64,000 nucleotides of DNA from DATAJX01 sp036261915 (lineage in GTDB: Bacteria; Pseudomonadota; Alphaproteobacteria; UBA2136; UBA6156). The DNA lies in contig DATAJX010000005.1 in assembly GCA_036261915.1 (NCBI GenBank), positions 72,859 through 136,858 of the forward strand, given 5' to 3'. Position numbers and translations under genes: made by a program. The first letter of the stretch is position 1. Every line of letters starts with the position of its first letter. Of this stretch, positions 32,118 to 47,902 are shown piece by piece. Under the pieces are notes generated by a model. It did no database searches, was not told the DNA's origin, and saw nothing but the letters and a program-made list of their open reading frames with translations.

Positions 32118-33125
32118 ATGACACCCCTTCTCCTTAAATACCTTTGTGACCCTGTAGACCAACAACCCCTGAAGCTGCGCAACCCGGTATATAACAAGGC
32201 CGGGCACATCGTGTCGGGCATTCTGGCCGGCAAGAAGGGCCGTGAGTACCCGATCGTTCGCGGTGTGCCGCGCTTTATCAAGACCGACACGCGGGGCTCG
32301 GTGGACGGTTTTGGCGACCAGTGGAATTACTTCAACTACGACGATTTTTACCTGCAGTGGCTGCACCACACCGTGAAGAACACCTTTGGCAAGCCCAGCT
32401 ACTTTAAGAACAAGCTGGTGGTGGATTGCGGCGCCGGGCACGGCATGCAAAGCCGCTGGATGGTGGAAGCCGGTGCCAAGCACGTGATTGCGATGGAGCT
32501 GAGCCACACCGTGGACGACGTGATGCGCAAGAACCTGAAAGGGCTTGAGGACAAGATCGACGTGATCCAGTGCAGCATCGACCAGGTGCCGCTGCGCAAG
32601 AACTCGATCAAGGGTTTGGTGATCTGCCACAATGTGCTTCAGCACACCCCGAACTCGGAAAAGACCGCCAAGGAATTGTGGAGCATTACCGCGCCCGGTG
32701 GCGAATTCGTGTTCAACAGCTACGTGCGCATGGACGGCGACCCGATCCGCTGGCTGCGCCATAACTTCCACATGGGCTGGCGCAGGATCATCAGCAAGGC
32801 GCCCTTTGCCGTGCGTTTGGCTTACGCCCACACCATGGCCACCCTGCGTTTTGTGCCCGTGCTGGGCTGGGTGCTGGAGAAATCGCACCTGATGGGCCGC
32901 GGCGAGGTGATACCCGGACCCAACTATTTTAGCCGCGCCTACCGCGCCGGTTTGGTGATCACCTTTGACGGGTACGGCGGGCACACCTACCAGAACCACC
33001 TGTCGCTTGACGAGCAGCGGGCCCTGGCCAAGCAGTTGCAGCCCAACACCAAGAAGTGGGAAAACGCCAAGGAGTACTTTACCCAACCGATGCCCATCGG
33101 TGCCGGGTTGCGCCTGCACAAGTAA
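32118..33125 (+). CDS. SAM-dependent methyltransferase with Trm112-like N-terminus
   Basis: A 336-residue protein. The N-terminal 50 residues (LLLKYLCDPVDQQPLKL...EYPIVRGVPRFI) match the Trm112p-like domain, but with only one of the usual cysteines. The methyltransferase domain has motif I VVDCGAGHGMQSRWMVEAGA, motif II VIAMELS and ICHNVLQHTPN. Such proteins often modify sugars or quinones; its divergent flippase partner suggests surface-glycan methylation. I use the ATG at 32118, seven bases after TATGGT (leaderless-type). Confidence 0.8.
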   Translation: MTPLLLKYLCDPVDQQPLKLRNPVYNKAGHIVSGILAGKKGREYPIVRGVPRFIKTDTRGSVDGFGDQWNYFNYDDFYLQWLHHTVKNTFGKPSYFKNKLVVDCGAGHGMQSRWMVEAGAKHVIAMELSHTVDDVMRKNLKGLEDKIDVIQCSIDQVPLRKNSIKGLVICHNVLQHTPNSEKTAKELWSITAPGGEFVFNSYVRMDGDPIRWLRHNFHMGWRRIISKAPFAVRLAYAHTMATLRFVPVLGWVLEKSHLMGRGEVIPGPNYFSRAYRAGLVITFDGYGGHTYQNHLSLDEQRALAKQLQPNTKKWENAKEYFTQPMPIGAGLRLHK

Positions 33126-33141
33126 CGCGTTGCCGGCCCAC

Positions 33142-33170
33142 AAAAAAACCGCCCTTCCGGGCGGTTTTTT
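33142..33170. terminator. Bidirectional terminator between rpoC and the methyltransferase gene
   Basis: AAAAAAACCGCCC-TTCC-GGGCGGTTTTTT between convergent genes. Confidence 0.9.
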
Positions 33171-33181
33171 GGACCAAGGCC

Positions 33182-37348
<4,167 letters not shown>

Positions 37349-37370
37349 GATTGTATCTCTCCTTGTTCCG

Positions 37371-41711
<4,341 letters not shown>

Positions 41712-41818
41712 GTGTATGTAACCCCCTGATTTATTTTGCAAAATTTTCCGTCGGCTGAAGCCGGTACGGGGGCCCGGAGAACCGGGGCACCGTGCTGAAA
41801 TCCACGCTGCGGAGATGC

Positions 41819-41846
41819 TTCTAAGCTGTTGTAGCAGGGCTGTCAA
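41819..41846 (-). promoter_or_regulatory. Candidate rpoBC promoter
   Basis: On the minus strand TTGACA (41846-41841), a 16-bp spacer, TTAGAA (41824-41819). It leaves a leader of about 100 nt before rpoB. rplL, the usual upstream gene, is over 3 kb away with terminators between, so rpoBC needs its own promoter. Confidence 0.55.
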
Positions 41847-41909
41847 GCGGTGCAAAAATAAGGTTTTAGGATGCGCCGTTGATGCGGGGGCGATGCGGGC
41901 ATGGCGCAA

Positions 41910-41955
41910 AAAAAACACCCCCCTCACCCCGGCCGAAGCCGGAATGAGGGGGATG
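41910..41955 (-). terminator. Strong terminator with TTCG tetraloop
   Basis: On the minus strand CCCCCTCATTCCGGC-TTCG-GCCGGGGTGAGGGGG, then TGTTTTTTTT. It closes the 41960-43066 gene, upstream of rpoB. Confidence 0.9.
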
Positions 41956-41959
41956 GAGG

Positions 41960-43066
41960 TTAGTTGGACCAACCCCAGCGCCAATCGAGCGGAGAGGTGA
42001 TGCCCGCCCGGAACAGGTGGGCGTGCTGGCTGCCGCCGGGCACGGGGGCCTGGAGGTAGTAGGTGTAGCCGTACTCGGTGAAGATACTGCCGAGTTCGAG
42101 CCCCACCGTGCCGGTTGGCCCATAGGTTGACACCTTGGGGCCGGTGATGCCGCGCACCCCGATAAGGCCGTAAGGCGTAAAGCCCTTGCCTAACGTGGTG
42201 GCGAAGCCCCCTTGCAGGCTGCCTTCGTACCGGAGGGTATCGCCGTTGTCGCCAACGTTGATACCGGCCCCTGCCCGAACGATACCCGCGAGGTTATCGT
42301 TGAGCAGGTACACCTTGCCAAGATCGGCGCCGACCAGGAACTGGTCGGTATTGCCGATGGTGGCGCCGCCCAGGCCGAGGTTGCCGTACCACATGCTGGT
42401 GGGCGACGACGGCTGGGGCTGCACCGGCTCTGCATAGTTGTAGGCTGGGGCAGTGTAGGCTGATGGCGGGGCCTGGCGCGCCTCGCGGCGGACCAGGGCG
42501 GGCGCAGGGGCCACGTAAGGTGCCGGGGCTACCGGCGCCTCGATGGACGGACGCAGGTCGGCCACCACCGGGGTGGGGTCGACCGCGGCCACCTGCACCG
42601 GGGCCGGAGCCTGAGCCGTAACGGCCGCCTTGGGCGGATTGAGGCGTGCCTGATAGGCGGCCTCGCAGCCCGGCTTGCTCCAGACCCGCCCCCCCTTGCC
42701 GCCTTGCTTGAGGAAGCAGGCGATCTTTTCGTTGGGGTCGGCCGGCGTTTCGGCCAGTTCGGTTGCCCGTGGCACGACGATGGCGGTGCCGAGGCTGGCC
42801 TGCGGCTCGAACCGCGTGCCGGTGGTCAGCGACGAATCGCAGAACACCAGCGACCGCTCCCCCGAGCGGGGATCGCAGTTGCGGGTGGTGACCGGCTCGA
42901 CCTTGCCCAGTGACACGGGCTTGTCGGTCCAGTTGACCTTGGCGCCGGGCTCGTAGGCCGCCATTTGGAGCGGCTTGGGAGCTTCGGAAGCGTGGCCGGT
43001 GGCCGAATAGGCCAGTGCCAGGACAATAGCCGCGGAACAGATATTGGGGATTGTGAAGATATTCAT
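41960..43066 (-). CDS. Exported protein with Pro/Ala-rich middle and beta-barrel-like C-terminus
   Basis: A 368-residue protein with a signal peptide (MNIFTIPNICSAAIVLALAY..., cleavage near HAS). The N-terminal part holds two cysteine pairs (NCDPRSGERSLVFCDSS, IACFLKQ..KPGCEAAY). A Pro/Ala-rich linker covers about residues 165-230. The C-terminal third has alternating strands (YEGSLQGGFATTLGKGFTPY, VGLELGSIFTEYGYTYYLQA) typical of an outer-membrane barrel. The start at 43066 has AAAGGACC. No family recognised. It sits in the rplL-rpoB gap. Confidence 0.75.
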   Translation of the reverse strand: MNIFTIPNICSAAIVLALAYSATGHASEAPKPLQMAAYEPGAKVNWTDKPVSLGKVEPVTTRNCDPRSGERSLVFCDSSLTTGTRFEPQASLGTAIVVPRATELAETPADPNEKIACFLKQGGKGGRVWSKPGCEAAYQARLNPPKAAVTAQAPAPVQVAAVDPTPVVADLRPSIEAPVAPAPYVAPAPALVRREARQAPPSAYTAPAYNYAEPVQPQPSSPTSMWYGNLGLGGATIGNTDQFLVGADLGKVYLLNDNLAGIVRAGAGINVGDNGDTLRYEGSLQGGFATTLGKGFTPYGLIGVRGITGPKVSTYGPTGTVGLELGSIFTEYGYTYYLQAPVPGGSQHAHLFRAGITSPLDWRWGWSN

Positions 43067-43283
43067 CGAATCGGTCCTTTCGGGACGAGAAAAGGGCTGA
43101 AGATGGCCGCCAGGGCCATGTTTTGGCCCCATTGGTGATAAGGTGTTATCAAGATGGGGCGGAAGGGGCGGTTTTCAAGGGCTGAAAAGCAGAATACCCC
43201 CTCCGCTTCGCTCGGGGCGCCAGCCGCGCGCGACAGGCTCGCTTCGGCTGTCGGCGCTTATGAAATTTTTTGCGCCAAGGCGC
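43067..43283. other. Intergenic stretch with short hairpins
   Basis: No gene seen. It contains the leader of the 43066 gene (43067-43110) and clustered palindromes such as CGACAG...CTGTCG (43231-43253) followed by CTTATGAAAT (43257-43266) and GCGCC-AA-GGCGC (43272-43283). A similar CTTATGAAAT plus CGCC...GGCG arrangement occurs at 54299-54320. Confidence 0.5.
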
Positions 43284-43311
43284 AAAAAAAACCCTCCCTA
43301 ATCGGGAGGGG
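43284..43311 (-). terminator. Terminator of the 46-residue gene
   Basis: On the minus strand CCCTCCC-GATTA-GGGAGGG followed by eight T. Confidence 0.85.
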
Positions 43312-43381
43312 GTAAGCCGGGCATGGCAAGTTGGAGAGCACGGGCAGCCTTGGGGACTGCTCTGGAGGTTTGGGGTGCCGG

Positions 43382-43522
43382 CTAGGCCAGCGAAAAATAC
43401 GGGTGGGCACGGCGTTCGTCGGCGGCAAATTCGCGGGCGTAGGGGTCGATATCGGCTGCATTGGCAGCGGGTGGGGAAAAACGCACGAACAACGCACTGA
43501 GCTTGCTGAGCAAACGGTACAT
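43382..43522 (-). CDS. Small hypothetical protein (46 aa)
   Basis: It reads MYRLLSKLSALFVRFSPPAA, NAADIDPYAREFAADERRAH, PYFSLA. The N-terminal helix is amphipathic or weakly hydrophobic and the rest is charged. The ATG at 43522 has a strong GGAGG Shine-Dalgarno seven bases upstream, and a terminator follows about 70 bases after the stop. It belongs to no family that I know, but the start signal makes it credible. Confidence 0.6.
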   Translation of the reverse strand: MYRLLSKLSALFVRFSPPAANAADIDPYAREFAADERRAHPYFSLA

Positions 43523-43643
43523 GGTGTTTCCTCCGTGTAGGCCCATTTAGGGCGTTATGAGTAGCTTCAGCTTGCGCCTTTTGCCAGCTTTTAGAAGTAT
43601 TACCACCACAAACATGCCCGCTTATGTAGCTGAATAACCACAC

Positions 43644-43682
43644 TAAAAAGCCCGATAGCCCTCCTTGCGGAGGGCTATCGGG
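43644..43682 (-). terminator. Terminator of the deformylase-like gene
   Basis: A 14-bp perfect stem, CCCGATAGCCCTCC-TTGC-GG then AGGGCTATCGGG, followed on the minus strand by CTTTTT. Confidence 0.9.
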
Positions 43683-44186
43683 TCAGCAGGCCAACTGGAT
43701 CGGCTGTTCACTTACCTGAGGCAGGTTGTCGGTGATGAGGACACCGTTGAGGTGGTTGACCTCATGCTGGGATATCCACGACGCCTTGGCACCCAGCCAG
43801 CGCTGATACTGCTTGCCTCGCCCGTTCTGGTACCGCAACTTGATGAAGCGGTGCCTTACAACGGCGATTTTGGTACCTCCTTTTCCCCTTGTGGACGGGA
43901 TGGAGAGACAGGCCTCTTGCCGTATCACGGTTTCGTCGGAGACATCGACGATTTCGGGATTGGCCACAACATAGGCTTTTTTAATTCCCCACAGGCTTAA
44001 GTCCATAACAAACAACCGCTGCAACACCCCGACCTGGGGTGCAGACAACCCGACCCCGTTTTCGAGCGAGGTGGTTGCAAGCATGGCAAAGGCAAGCTTA
44101 TCGAGGTTGTTATCGAAGTACTCGATTGGCTGGCTGACCTGATGCAAGCGGGGGTCCGGGACTTCCAGAATAGTAAGCTTGGCCAT
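43683..44186 (-). CDS. Peptide deformylase-like protein
   Basis: A 167-residue protein of the peptide deformylase fold, which removes the formyl group from nascent N-termini. All three motifs are present with changes: GVGLSAPQVG (residues 44-53; usually GxGLAAPQ), EACLS (Cys93; usually EGCLS) and HEVNH (141-145; usually HExDH). The metal ligands Cys93, His141 and His145 and the catalytic Glu142 are intact, so it may be active. Codon use is AT-richer than neighbours and no fmt gene is adjacent, so it could be an accessory copy. Confidence 0.8.
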   Translation of the reverse strand: MAKLTILEVPDPRLHQVSQPIEYFDNNLDKLAFAMLATTSLENGVGLSAPQVGVLQRLFVMDLSLWGIKKAYVVANPEIVDVSDETVIRQEACLSIPSTRGKGGTKIAVVRHRFIKLRYQNGRGKQYQRWLGAKASWISQHEVNHLNGVLITDNLPQVSEQPIQLAC

Positions 44187-44285
44187 ACTTAAGGCCCCCC
44201 TGGAAAAAAGAAACGCCCTTAACGGGCAGGTGATGCATTGTTAAGCGGGGCGGAGAGTGCGCAGATATTCATAAAAAATCCATAT

Positions 44286-44317
44286 AAAAAACAAGGCCCC
44301 TTGCGGGGCCTTGCCGG
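44286..44317 (-). terminator. Terminator of the Cys-rich exported protein gene
   Basis: On the minus strand CAAGGCCCC-GCAA-GGGGCCTTG followed by TTTTTT. Confidence 0.9.
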
Positions 44318-44602
44318 TTAATAAGTTGAAACCACGCCGTTGCCCTGCCCCGGGCAGAAACACGGATTGCCGACGCAGCCGGGCTGGCTCATGCCACAGT
44401 AATACATGCCCCAGCGGCATACCCAGCCGATGATGCATTGGGCGGTTTTTGTATTGCCCGCGCGCGGCACCGGGGTGGCGTTTTGGGGCACGGCGGGCGC
44501 CGAGATGCGCTGCAGCAGGTTGTTTTCGAGCGCGGCGGCGGGGGTGGCCGCGCTGGCAGCCAAAAAGGCCATTGCGGCAAGGGTTAGAAAGGATTTTCGC
44601 AT
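44318..44602 (-). CDS. Small exported cysteine-rich protein
   Basis: A 94-residue protein with a signal peptide (MRKSFLTLAAMAFLAASAAT, cleavage near AALA). The mature C-terminus packs six cysteines in about 32 residues: CIIGWVCRWGMYYCGMSQPG, CVGNPCFCPG. These could form disulfides or bind metal in the periplasm or outside. A CAGGAG Shine-Dalgarno precedes the start at 44602. A promoter with a palindrome in its spacer lies upstream. No family recognised. Confidence 0.72.
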   Translation of the reverse strand: MRKSFLTLAAMAFLAASAATPAAALENNLLQRISAPAVPQNATPVPRAGNTKTAQCIIGWVCRWGMYYCGMSQPGCVGNPCFCPGQGNGVVSTY

Positions 44603-44668
44603 GGGAAACTCCTGAATCAAACGGAAAGCGGGAGGGCCACCCCCGGCCAGATGGGTTCTGACCCCTTC

Positions 44669-44693
44669 ATTATATTTCACAACTTTAAGTTGT
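44669..44693 (-). promoter_or_regulatory. -10 box and overlapping palindrome upstream of the Cys-rich gene
   Basis: On the minus strand a consensus TATAAT (44674-44669). ACAACTT-T-AAGTTGT, a perfect 7-1-7 inverted repeat, covers 44679-44693, where the spacer would lie. The -35 is weak, which suits an activator or a MerR-like regulator. Confidence 0.5.
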
Positions 44694-44711
44694 AAATGAT
44701 TTTTAGAGGCG

Positions 44712-44745
44712 CCGCAAAAAAGCCTCCCGTCGGGGAGGCTTTATT
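44712..44745 (-). terminator. Terminator overlapping a stop codon
   Basis: On the minus strand AAAGCCTCCCC-GAC-GGGAGGCTTTTTT. The stem begins inside the stop region of the 44741-44878 gene. Confidence 0.85.
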
Positions 44746-44878
44746 CGATTTTGGGGCGCTTTTTATAGTGATGGCTGGTGGGGTTGAGCCAGCCGGTGGT
44801 GAAGGACTCGACAAGCATGCCGCCGACAACGACGAGCATGCCGATGGCCCAGTATTCGTTGGGACCGAAGTTGAACAT
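44741..44878 (-). CDS. Small membrane protein (45 aa)
   Basis: It starts MFNFGPNEYWAIGMLVVVGG, continues MLVESFTTGWLNPTSHHY and ends KKRPKIE: one membrane helix with a basic C-terminal tail. The ATG at 44878 has GGAGATCTTCAA upstream and a terminator overlaps its end. Function unknown. It is one of several tiny single-gene units in the rplL-rpoB gap. Confidence 0.65.
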   Translation of the reverse strand: MFNFGPNEYWAIGMLVVVGGMLVESFTTGWLNPTSHHYKKRPKIE

Positions 44879-44930
44879 TTGAAGATCTCCGACAGAGGAA
44901 AGAATACGTTTAATATTGGGCGCTGGCGGT

Positions 44931-44966
44931 AAAAAACAAGGCCCCTTGCGGAGCCTTGGAAGTAAC
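44931..44966 (-). terminator. rplJL terminator
   Basis: On the minus strand CCAAGGCTCC-GCAA-GGGGCCTTG followed by TTTTTT. It separates rplL from rpoB, which normally follow each other. Confidence 0.85.
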
Positions 44967-44979
44967 GAAGACGGCAGAA

Positions 44980-45342
44980 CTACTTGAGTTCGACCTTGGC
45001 GCCGGCGGCTTCCAGCTTCTTCTTCATTTCTTCGGCGTCCTTTTTGGCGACGCCTTCCTTCACGTTCTGGGGAGCGCCATCGACCATGTCTTTGGCTTCC
45101 TTCAGGCCCAGGCCGGTGATTTCGCGCACGGCTTTGATCACGTCGATCTTCTTGTCGCCCGAGGCGGCCAGCACTACGGTGAACTCGGTTTGGGCTTCGG
45201 CGGCGGGGCCGGCAGCGGCGGCAGCGGCTACGGGAGCAGCGGCGCTTACGCCCCACTTTTCTTCGAGCAGCTTGCTCAGTTCGGCAGCTTCCATCACGGT
45301 GAGCTTGCTCAGGGTTTCGACGATTTGGTTCAGGTCAGACAT
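44980..45342 (-). CDS. rplL: 50S ribosomal protein L7/L12
   Basis: The 120-residue stalk protein that recruits translation GTPases. It has the N-terminal dimer helix (NQIVETLSKLTVMEAAELSK), an Ala-rich hinge and the C-terminal domain (KKIDVIKAVREITGLGLKEA, KDMVDGAP). AAAGGA precedes the start. It lies 23 bp after rplJ. Confidence 0.97.
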   Translation of the reverse strand: MSDLNQIVETLSKLTVMEAAELSKLLEEKWGVSAAAPVAAAAAAGPAAEAQTEFTVVLAASGDKKIDVIKAVREITGLGLKEAKDMVDGAPQNVKEGVAKKDAEEMKKKLEAAGAKVELK

Positions 45343-45365
45343 TTTACTATCCTTTGTTTGTACGT

Positions 45366-45980
45366 TTAAGCGTTAGGCGTTTCGGCGGGAGCGGCTTCGG
45401 CGGCAGGCGCTTCGGCCTGGGCCGGAGCTTCGGCAGCGGGAGCGGCTTCGGCTGCAGGTGCAGCTTCGGCGGCCGGGGCTTCTTCCTTCGCGGGGGCAAC
45501 AGCGCCACCCTTGTCGGCGTAGGCCTTGGTAACCCGCGCCAGTTGGGCGCCGGAGGCTTGCAACAGGCCCACCAGCTTGCCGCGCAGTTCGTTGAGGCTG
45601 GGCAGTTTGCTCAGCGTCTTGATGTCGGCTGCGGTTTGCGGTTTGCCGTCGAACGTGCCGCCCAGAATGATCAGTTTTTCATTCTTGTCGGCGAATGCCT
45701 GCGCCACTTTGCTGGCGGTGAGCATGTCTTCGCCGTAGGCGAGCAGGGTCGGGCCCTTCATCAGGTCGGCAGCGGCTTCGTGGGACGTGCCCTTGAATGC
45801 CAGCTTGGCCAGGCGGTTTTTGGCCACCTGTACGGTGCCGCCGATCTTGGCCATTTCGCGGCGCAGGGTGGTGAGGTCCTTCACCGTGAGGCCACGGTAT
45901 TGGGCTACAACCAGCGCGCCGGACTTGGCGAGGCCGCCGTTCAGCTCTTGCACGAACGTTTGTTTTTGAGTGCGATCCAT
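45366..45980 (-). CDS. rplJ: 50S ribosomal protein L10 with Ala/Glu/Pro-rich tail
   Basis: The stalk base protein, which binds 23S rRNA and L7/L12 dimers. The core is normal (QTFVQELNGGLAKSGALVVA, YRGLTVKDLTTLRREM, VAKNRLAKLAFKGT). At 204 residues it exceeds the usual 165-175 because of a C-terminal low-complexity tail of about 40 residues (repeats of APAAEA). The L12-binding helix precedes the tail. The gene has its own promoter and leader. Confidence 0.96.
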   Translation of the reverse strand: MDRTQKQTFVQELNGGLAKSGALVVAQYRGLTVKDLTTLRREMAKIGGTVQVAKNRLAKLAFKGTSHEAAADLMKGPTLLAYGEDMLTASKVAQAFADKNEKLIILGGTFDGKPQTAADIKTLSKLPSLNELRGKLVGLLQASGAQLARVTKAYADKGGAVAPAKEEAPAAEAAPAAEAAPAAEAPAQAEAPAAEAAPAETPNA

Positions 45981-46004
45981 CGGTTCGTTTCCGTTGGTTC
46001 ATAT

Positions 46005-46067
46005 CACCAGCCCGCCCCATGCGGGACCGGTTTGTAAGCTCTGCTTAGGAATTAACCTCGGCTGGGC
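46005..46067 (-). ncRNA. Candidate L10 (rplJL) leader structure
   Basis: In the roughly 155-nt leader between the rplJ promoter and gene, CCAGCC (minus 46065-46060) pairs with GGCTGG (46012-46007) and encloses a small hairpin TAAGC-AGA-GCTTA. Many bacteria autoregulate rplJL through an L10-binding leader at this place. Only the position and pairing support the call. Confidence 0.4.
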
Positions 46068-46141
46068 GGTCGGCTTTTCAGCTTTCCGATTAACCCCTTC
46101 TGAGTGCCAATGGGGCCCGGCTTTCTTGGGCAGATGGCGGC

Positions 46142-46170
46142 TATATAGGCGGGGTTGGGGGATGGGTCAA
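46142..46170 (-). promoter_or_regulatory. rplJL promoter
   Basis: On the minus strand TTGACC (46170-46165), exactly 17 bp, TATATA (46147-46142). It is needed because rplA lies beyond an opposite-strand gene. Confidence 0.7.
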
Positions 46171-46255
46171 GCTTGAATTGGCTTTTTGCCGCCCCATGTT
46201 AAGGCTGTTATACCTCCACCGGGTTGCGGCCCCTGCCTTTTGCAAAGGAATACCC

Positions 46256-46498
46256 ATGAGTAACCTGACACTGCAACCGCTGTTCAACGAGATCAAGGCC
46301 CATGCGAGGCGCTTGAGGACGGCTGGTTCGATTTCGTACATGACCGGCAAGGAGCTGGGCGAGGAATATGAACGGGCCAAGGAATTGTCGGGCGACAAAT
46401 TCGAGGACGAAGACCTGCAGCCTCACCTGGCCCCCAGTTGGAAACAGCGGGCGCAGGAATTTTTGGAACTGGAAATACCCAAGGGCGGCTTTAAATAG
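46256..46498 (+). CDS. Hypothetical protein (80 aa) inserted between rplA and rplJ
   Basis: An 80-residue helical, charged cytosolic protein (FNEIKAHARRLRTAGSISYM, TGKELGEEYERAKELSG). AAAGGA seven bases before the ATG supports the start. It runs opposite to the ribosomal genes and splits rplKA from rplJL. A candidate promoter, TTGCCG-16-TTATAC (46186-46213), lies upstream. No family recognised. Confidence 0.72.
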   Translation: MSNLTLQPLFNEIKAHARRLRTAGSISYMTGKELGEEYERAKELSGDKFEDEDLQPHLAPSWKQRAQEFLELEIPKGGFK

Positions 46499-46514
46499 CC
46501 CCTGCCCTTGAACG

Positions 46515-46549
46515 AAAAGCCCCACCGGATGGTGGGGCTTTTTTGCGGT
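46515..46549. terminator. Bidirectional terminator between rplA and the 46256 gene
   Basis: AAAAGCCCCACC-GGAT-GGTGGGGCTTTTTT. Confidence 0.9.
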
Positions 46550-46563
46550 TACTGGTCAGCTAG

Positions 46564-47289
46564 TTAGATGCTGCTCAGTTCGACACGGACGCCGGGGCCC
46601 ATGGTGGTGGCGATGCTCACCTTGCGGAGATAATCGACCTTGGCACCCGAGGGCTTGGCGGCCTTCACAGCTTCGTAAAGCGCTTTAATATTTTCGGCGA
46701 TCTTCTTGGCATCGAAGGACTTTTTACCAACTGCGGCGTGGACGATACCGGCGGCTTCGACCTTGAACTCGATAAGGCCACCCTTGATGTCCTTGACGGC
46801 TTTAGCCGCGTTGGGGGTGACGGTGCCGAGCTTGGGGTTGGGCATGAGGCCCTTGGGGCCCAGCAGCTTGCCGACGCGGCCGACCAGCGGCATGCAGTCG
46901 GGGGTGGCGATGACGCGGTCGAAGCCGAAGAAACCGTCTTCGATCTTCTTGACCAGGTCGTCGGCGCCCACGAAGTCGGCGCCCGCAGCCTTGGCGGCCT
47001 CGGCGGCTTCGCCCTTGGCGATGACCGCGATGCGCACGGTTTTGCCCGTGCCGTGGGGCAGCGACACGACGCCGCGCACCATTTGGTCGTTATACTTGGG
47101 ATCGACGTTGAGGCCGATCGCCACTTCGACGGATTCGTCGAACTTGGCGGAAGGAGCGTCTTTCAGCATCTTCACGGCATCGGCCAGCGGATAAAACACG
47201 GTTTTATCGATGGCGGGCATGTTGTCGAGGCGGCCGGAGCTGAGGCGCTTGCCGTTGCCAGCTTTGGCGGACGTTTTTTTGGTAGCCAT
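46564..47289 (-). CDS. rplA: 50S ribosomal protein L1
   Basis: The L1-stalk protein, also a translational repressor of rplKA. The 241-residue product has FDESVEVAIGLNVDPKYNDQ, RGVVSLPHGTGKTVRIAVIA and the conserved GPKGLMPNPKLGTVTPNAAK. GGGGAG precedes the start, and rplK ends 20 bp upstream. Confidence 0.97.
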   Translation of the reverse strand: MATKKTSAKAGNGKRLSSGRLDNMPAIDKTVFYPLADAVKMLKDAPSAKFDESVEVAIGLNVDPKYNDQMVRGVVSLPHGTGKTVRIAVIAKGEAAEAAKAAGADFVGADDLVKKIEDGFFGFDRVIATPDCMPLVGRVGKLLGPKGLMPNPKLGTVTPNAAKAVKDIKGGLIEFKVEAAGIVHAAVGKKSFDAKKIAENIKALYEAVKAAKPSGAKVDYLRKVSIATTMGPGVRVELSSI

Positions 47290-47308
47290 AATATGTTCTC
47301 CCCTTCCC

Positions 47309-47734
47309 TTACTCGACGCTCAGGCCCATCGAACGGGCGGAACCGGCGATGATCTTTTCGGCGGCTTCGATGCTGGTGGCGTTGAGGTCGACCATTTTGG
47401 CTTCGGCGATTTCGCGCACCTGCTTTTTGGTGACCTTGCCGATGGGCGCCTTGTGGGTGCCGGCGCCTTTGGCCACCTTGCTCGCTTCGAGCAGGTACCA
47501 GCTGGCGGGCGGGGTCTTCATTTCGAAGGTGAAGGTACGGTCGGCGTAGGCCGTGATGATGCACGGCACCGGGGTACCGGGCTTGAACTTTTGCTGCGTG
47601 GCGGCATTGAAGGCCTTGCAGAATTCCATGATGTTGAGACCCTTTTGACCAAGGGCGGGGCCCACGGGCGGGGCCGGGTTAGCTTGACCAGCCGGCACTT
47701 GCAGCTTGATGAAGCCGATGACTTTTTTAGCCAT
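47309..47734 (-). CDS. rplK: 50S ribosomal protein L11
   Basis: The GTPase-centre protein, 141 residues, starting MAKKVIGFIKLQVPAGQANP with GPALGQKGLNIMEFCKAFNA and EIAEAKMVDLNATSIEAAEK. AGGAAA precedes the start. nusG and secE, which usually lie upstream, are absent; instead a divergent small gene follows the promoter. Confidence 0.97.
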   Translation of the reverse strand: MAKKVIGFIKLQVPAGQANPAPPVGPALGQKGLNIMEFCKAFNAATQQKFKPGTPVPCIITAYADRTFTFEMKTPPASWYLLEASKVAKGAGTHKAPIGKVTKKQVREIAEAKMVDLNATSIEAAEKIIAGSARSMGLSVE

Positions 47735-47810
47735 TTGCGTTTCCTATTCTCGTTTGTTCAACTCCCACGGTTGGTTCCGGAGGTTACCCTCCCAACGCCG
47801 TGGTAGGGCC

Positions 47811-47839
47811 GATATAGGGGGTTTTGCATGGGCTGGCAA
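47811..47839 (-). promoter_or_regulatory. rplKA promoter (half of a back-to-back pair)
   Basis: On the minus strand TTGCCA (47839-47834), 17 bp, TATATC (47816-47811). Its -35 is two bases from the -35 of the opposite promoter, and the two -10 regions form an inverted repeat (CCGATATAGG / CCTATATCGG). Confidence 0.7.
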
Positions 47840-47841
47840 GC

Positions 47842-47869
47842 TTGAAAAGCGCATTTGTGGGCCTATATC
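47842..47869 (+). promoter_or_regulatory. Promoter of the 47903 gene (half of a back-to-back pair)
   Basis: TTGAAA (47842-47847), 16 bp, TATATC (47864-47869). Confidence 0.6.
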
Positions 47870-47902
47870 GGAATGACTAACCGTCCCGTTTTTGGAGGCC
47901 TG

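Noticed and set aside
44230..44290. 17-codon minus frame starting MNICALSAPLN
   Set aside because: Too short, no Shine-Dalgarno, directly after a terminator.
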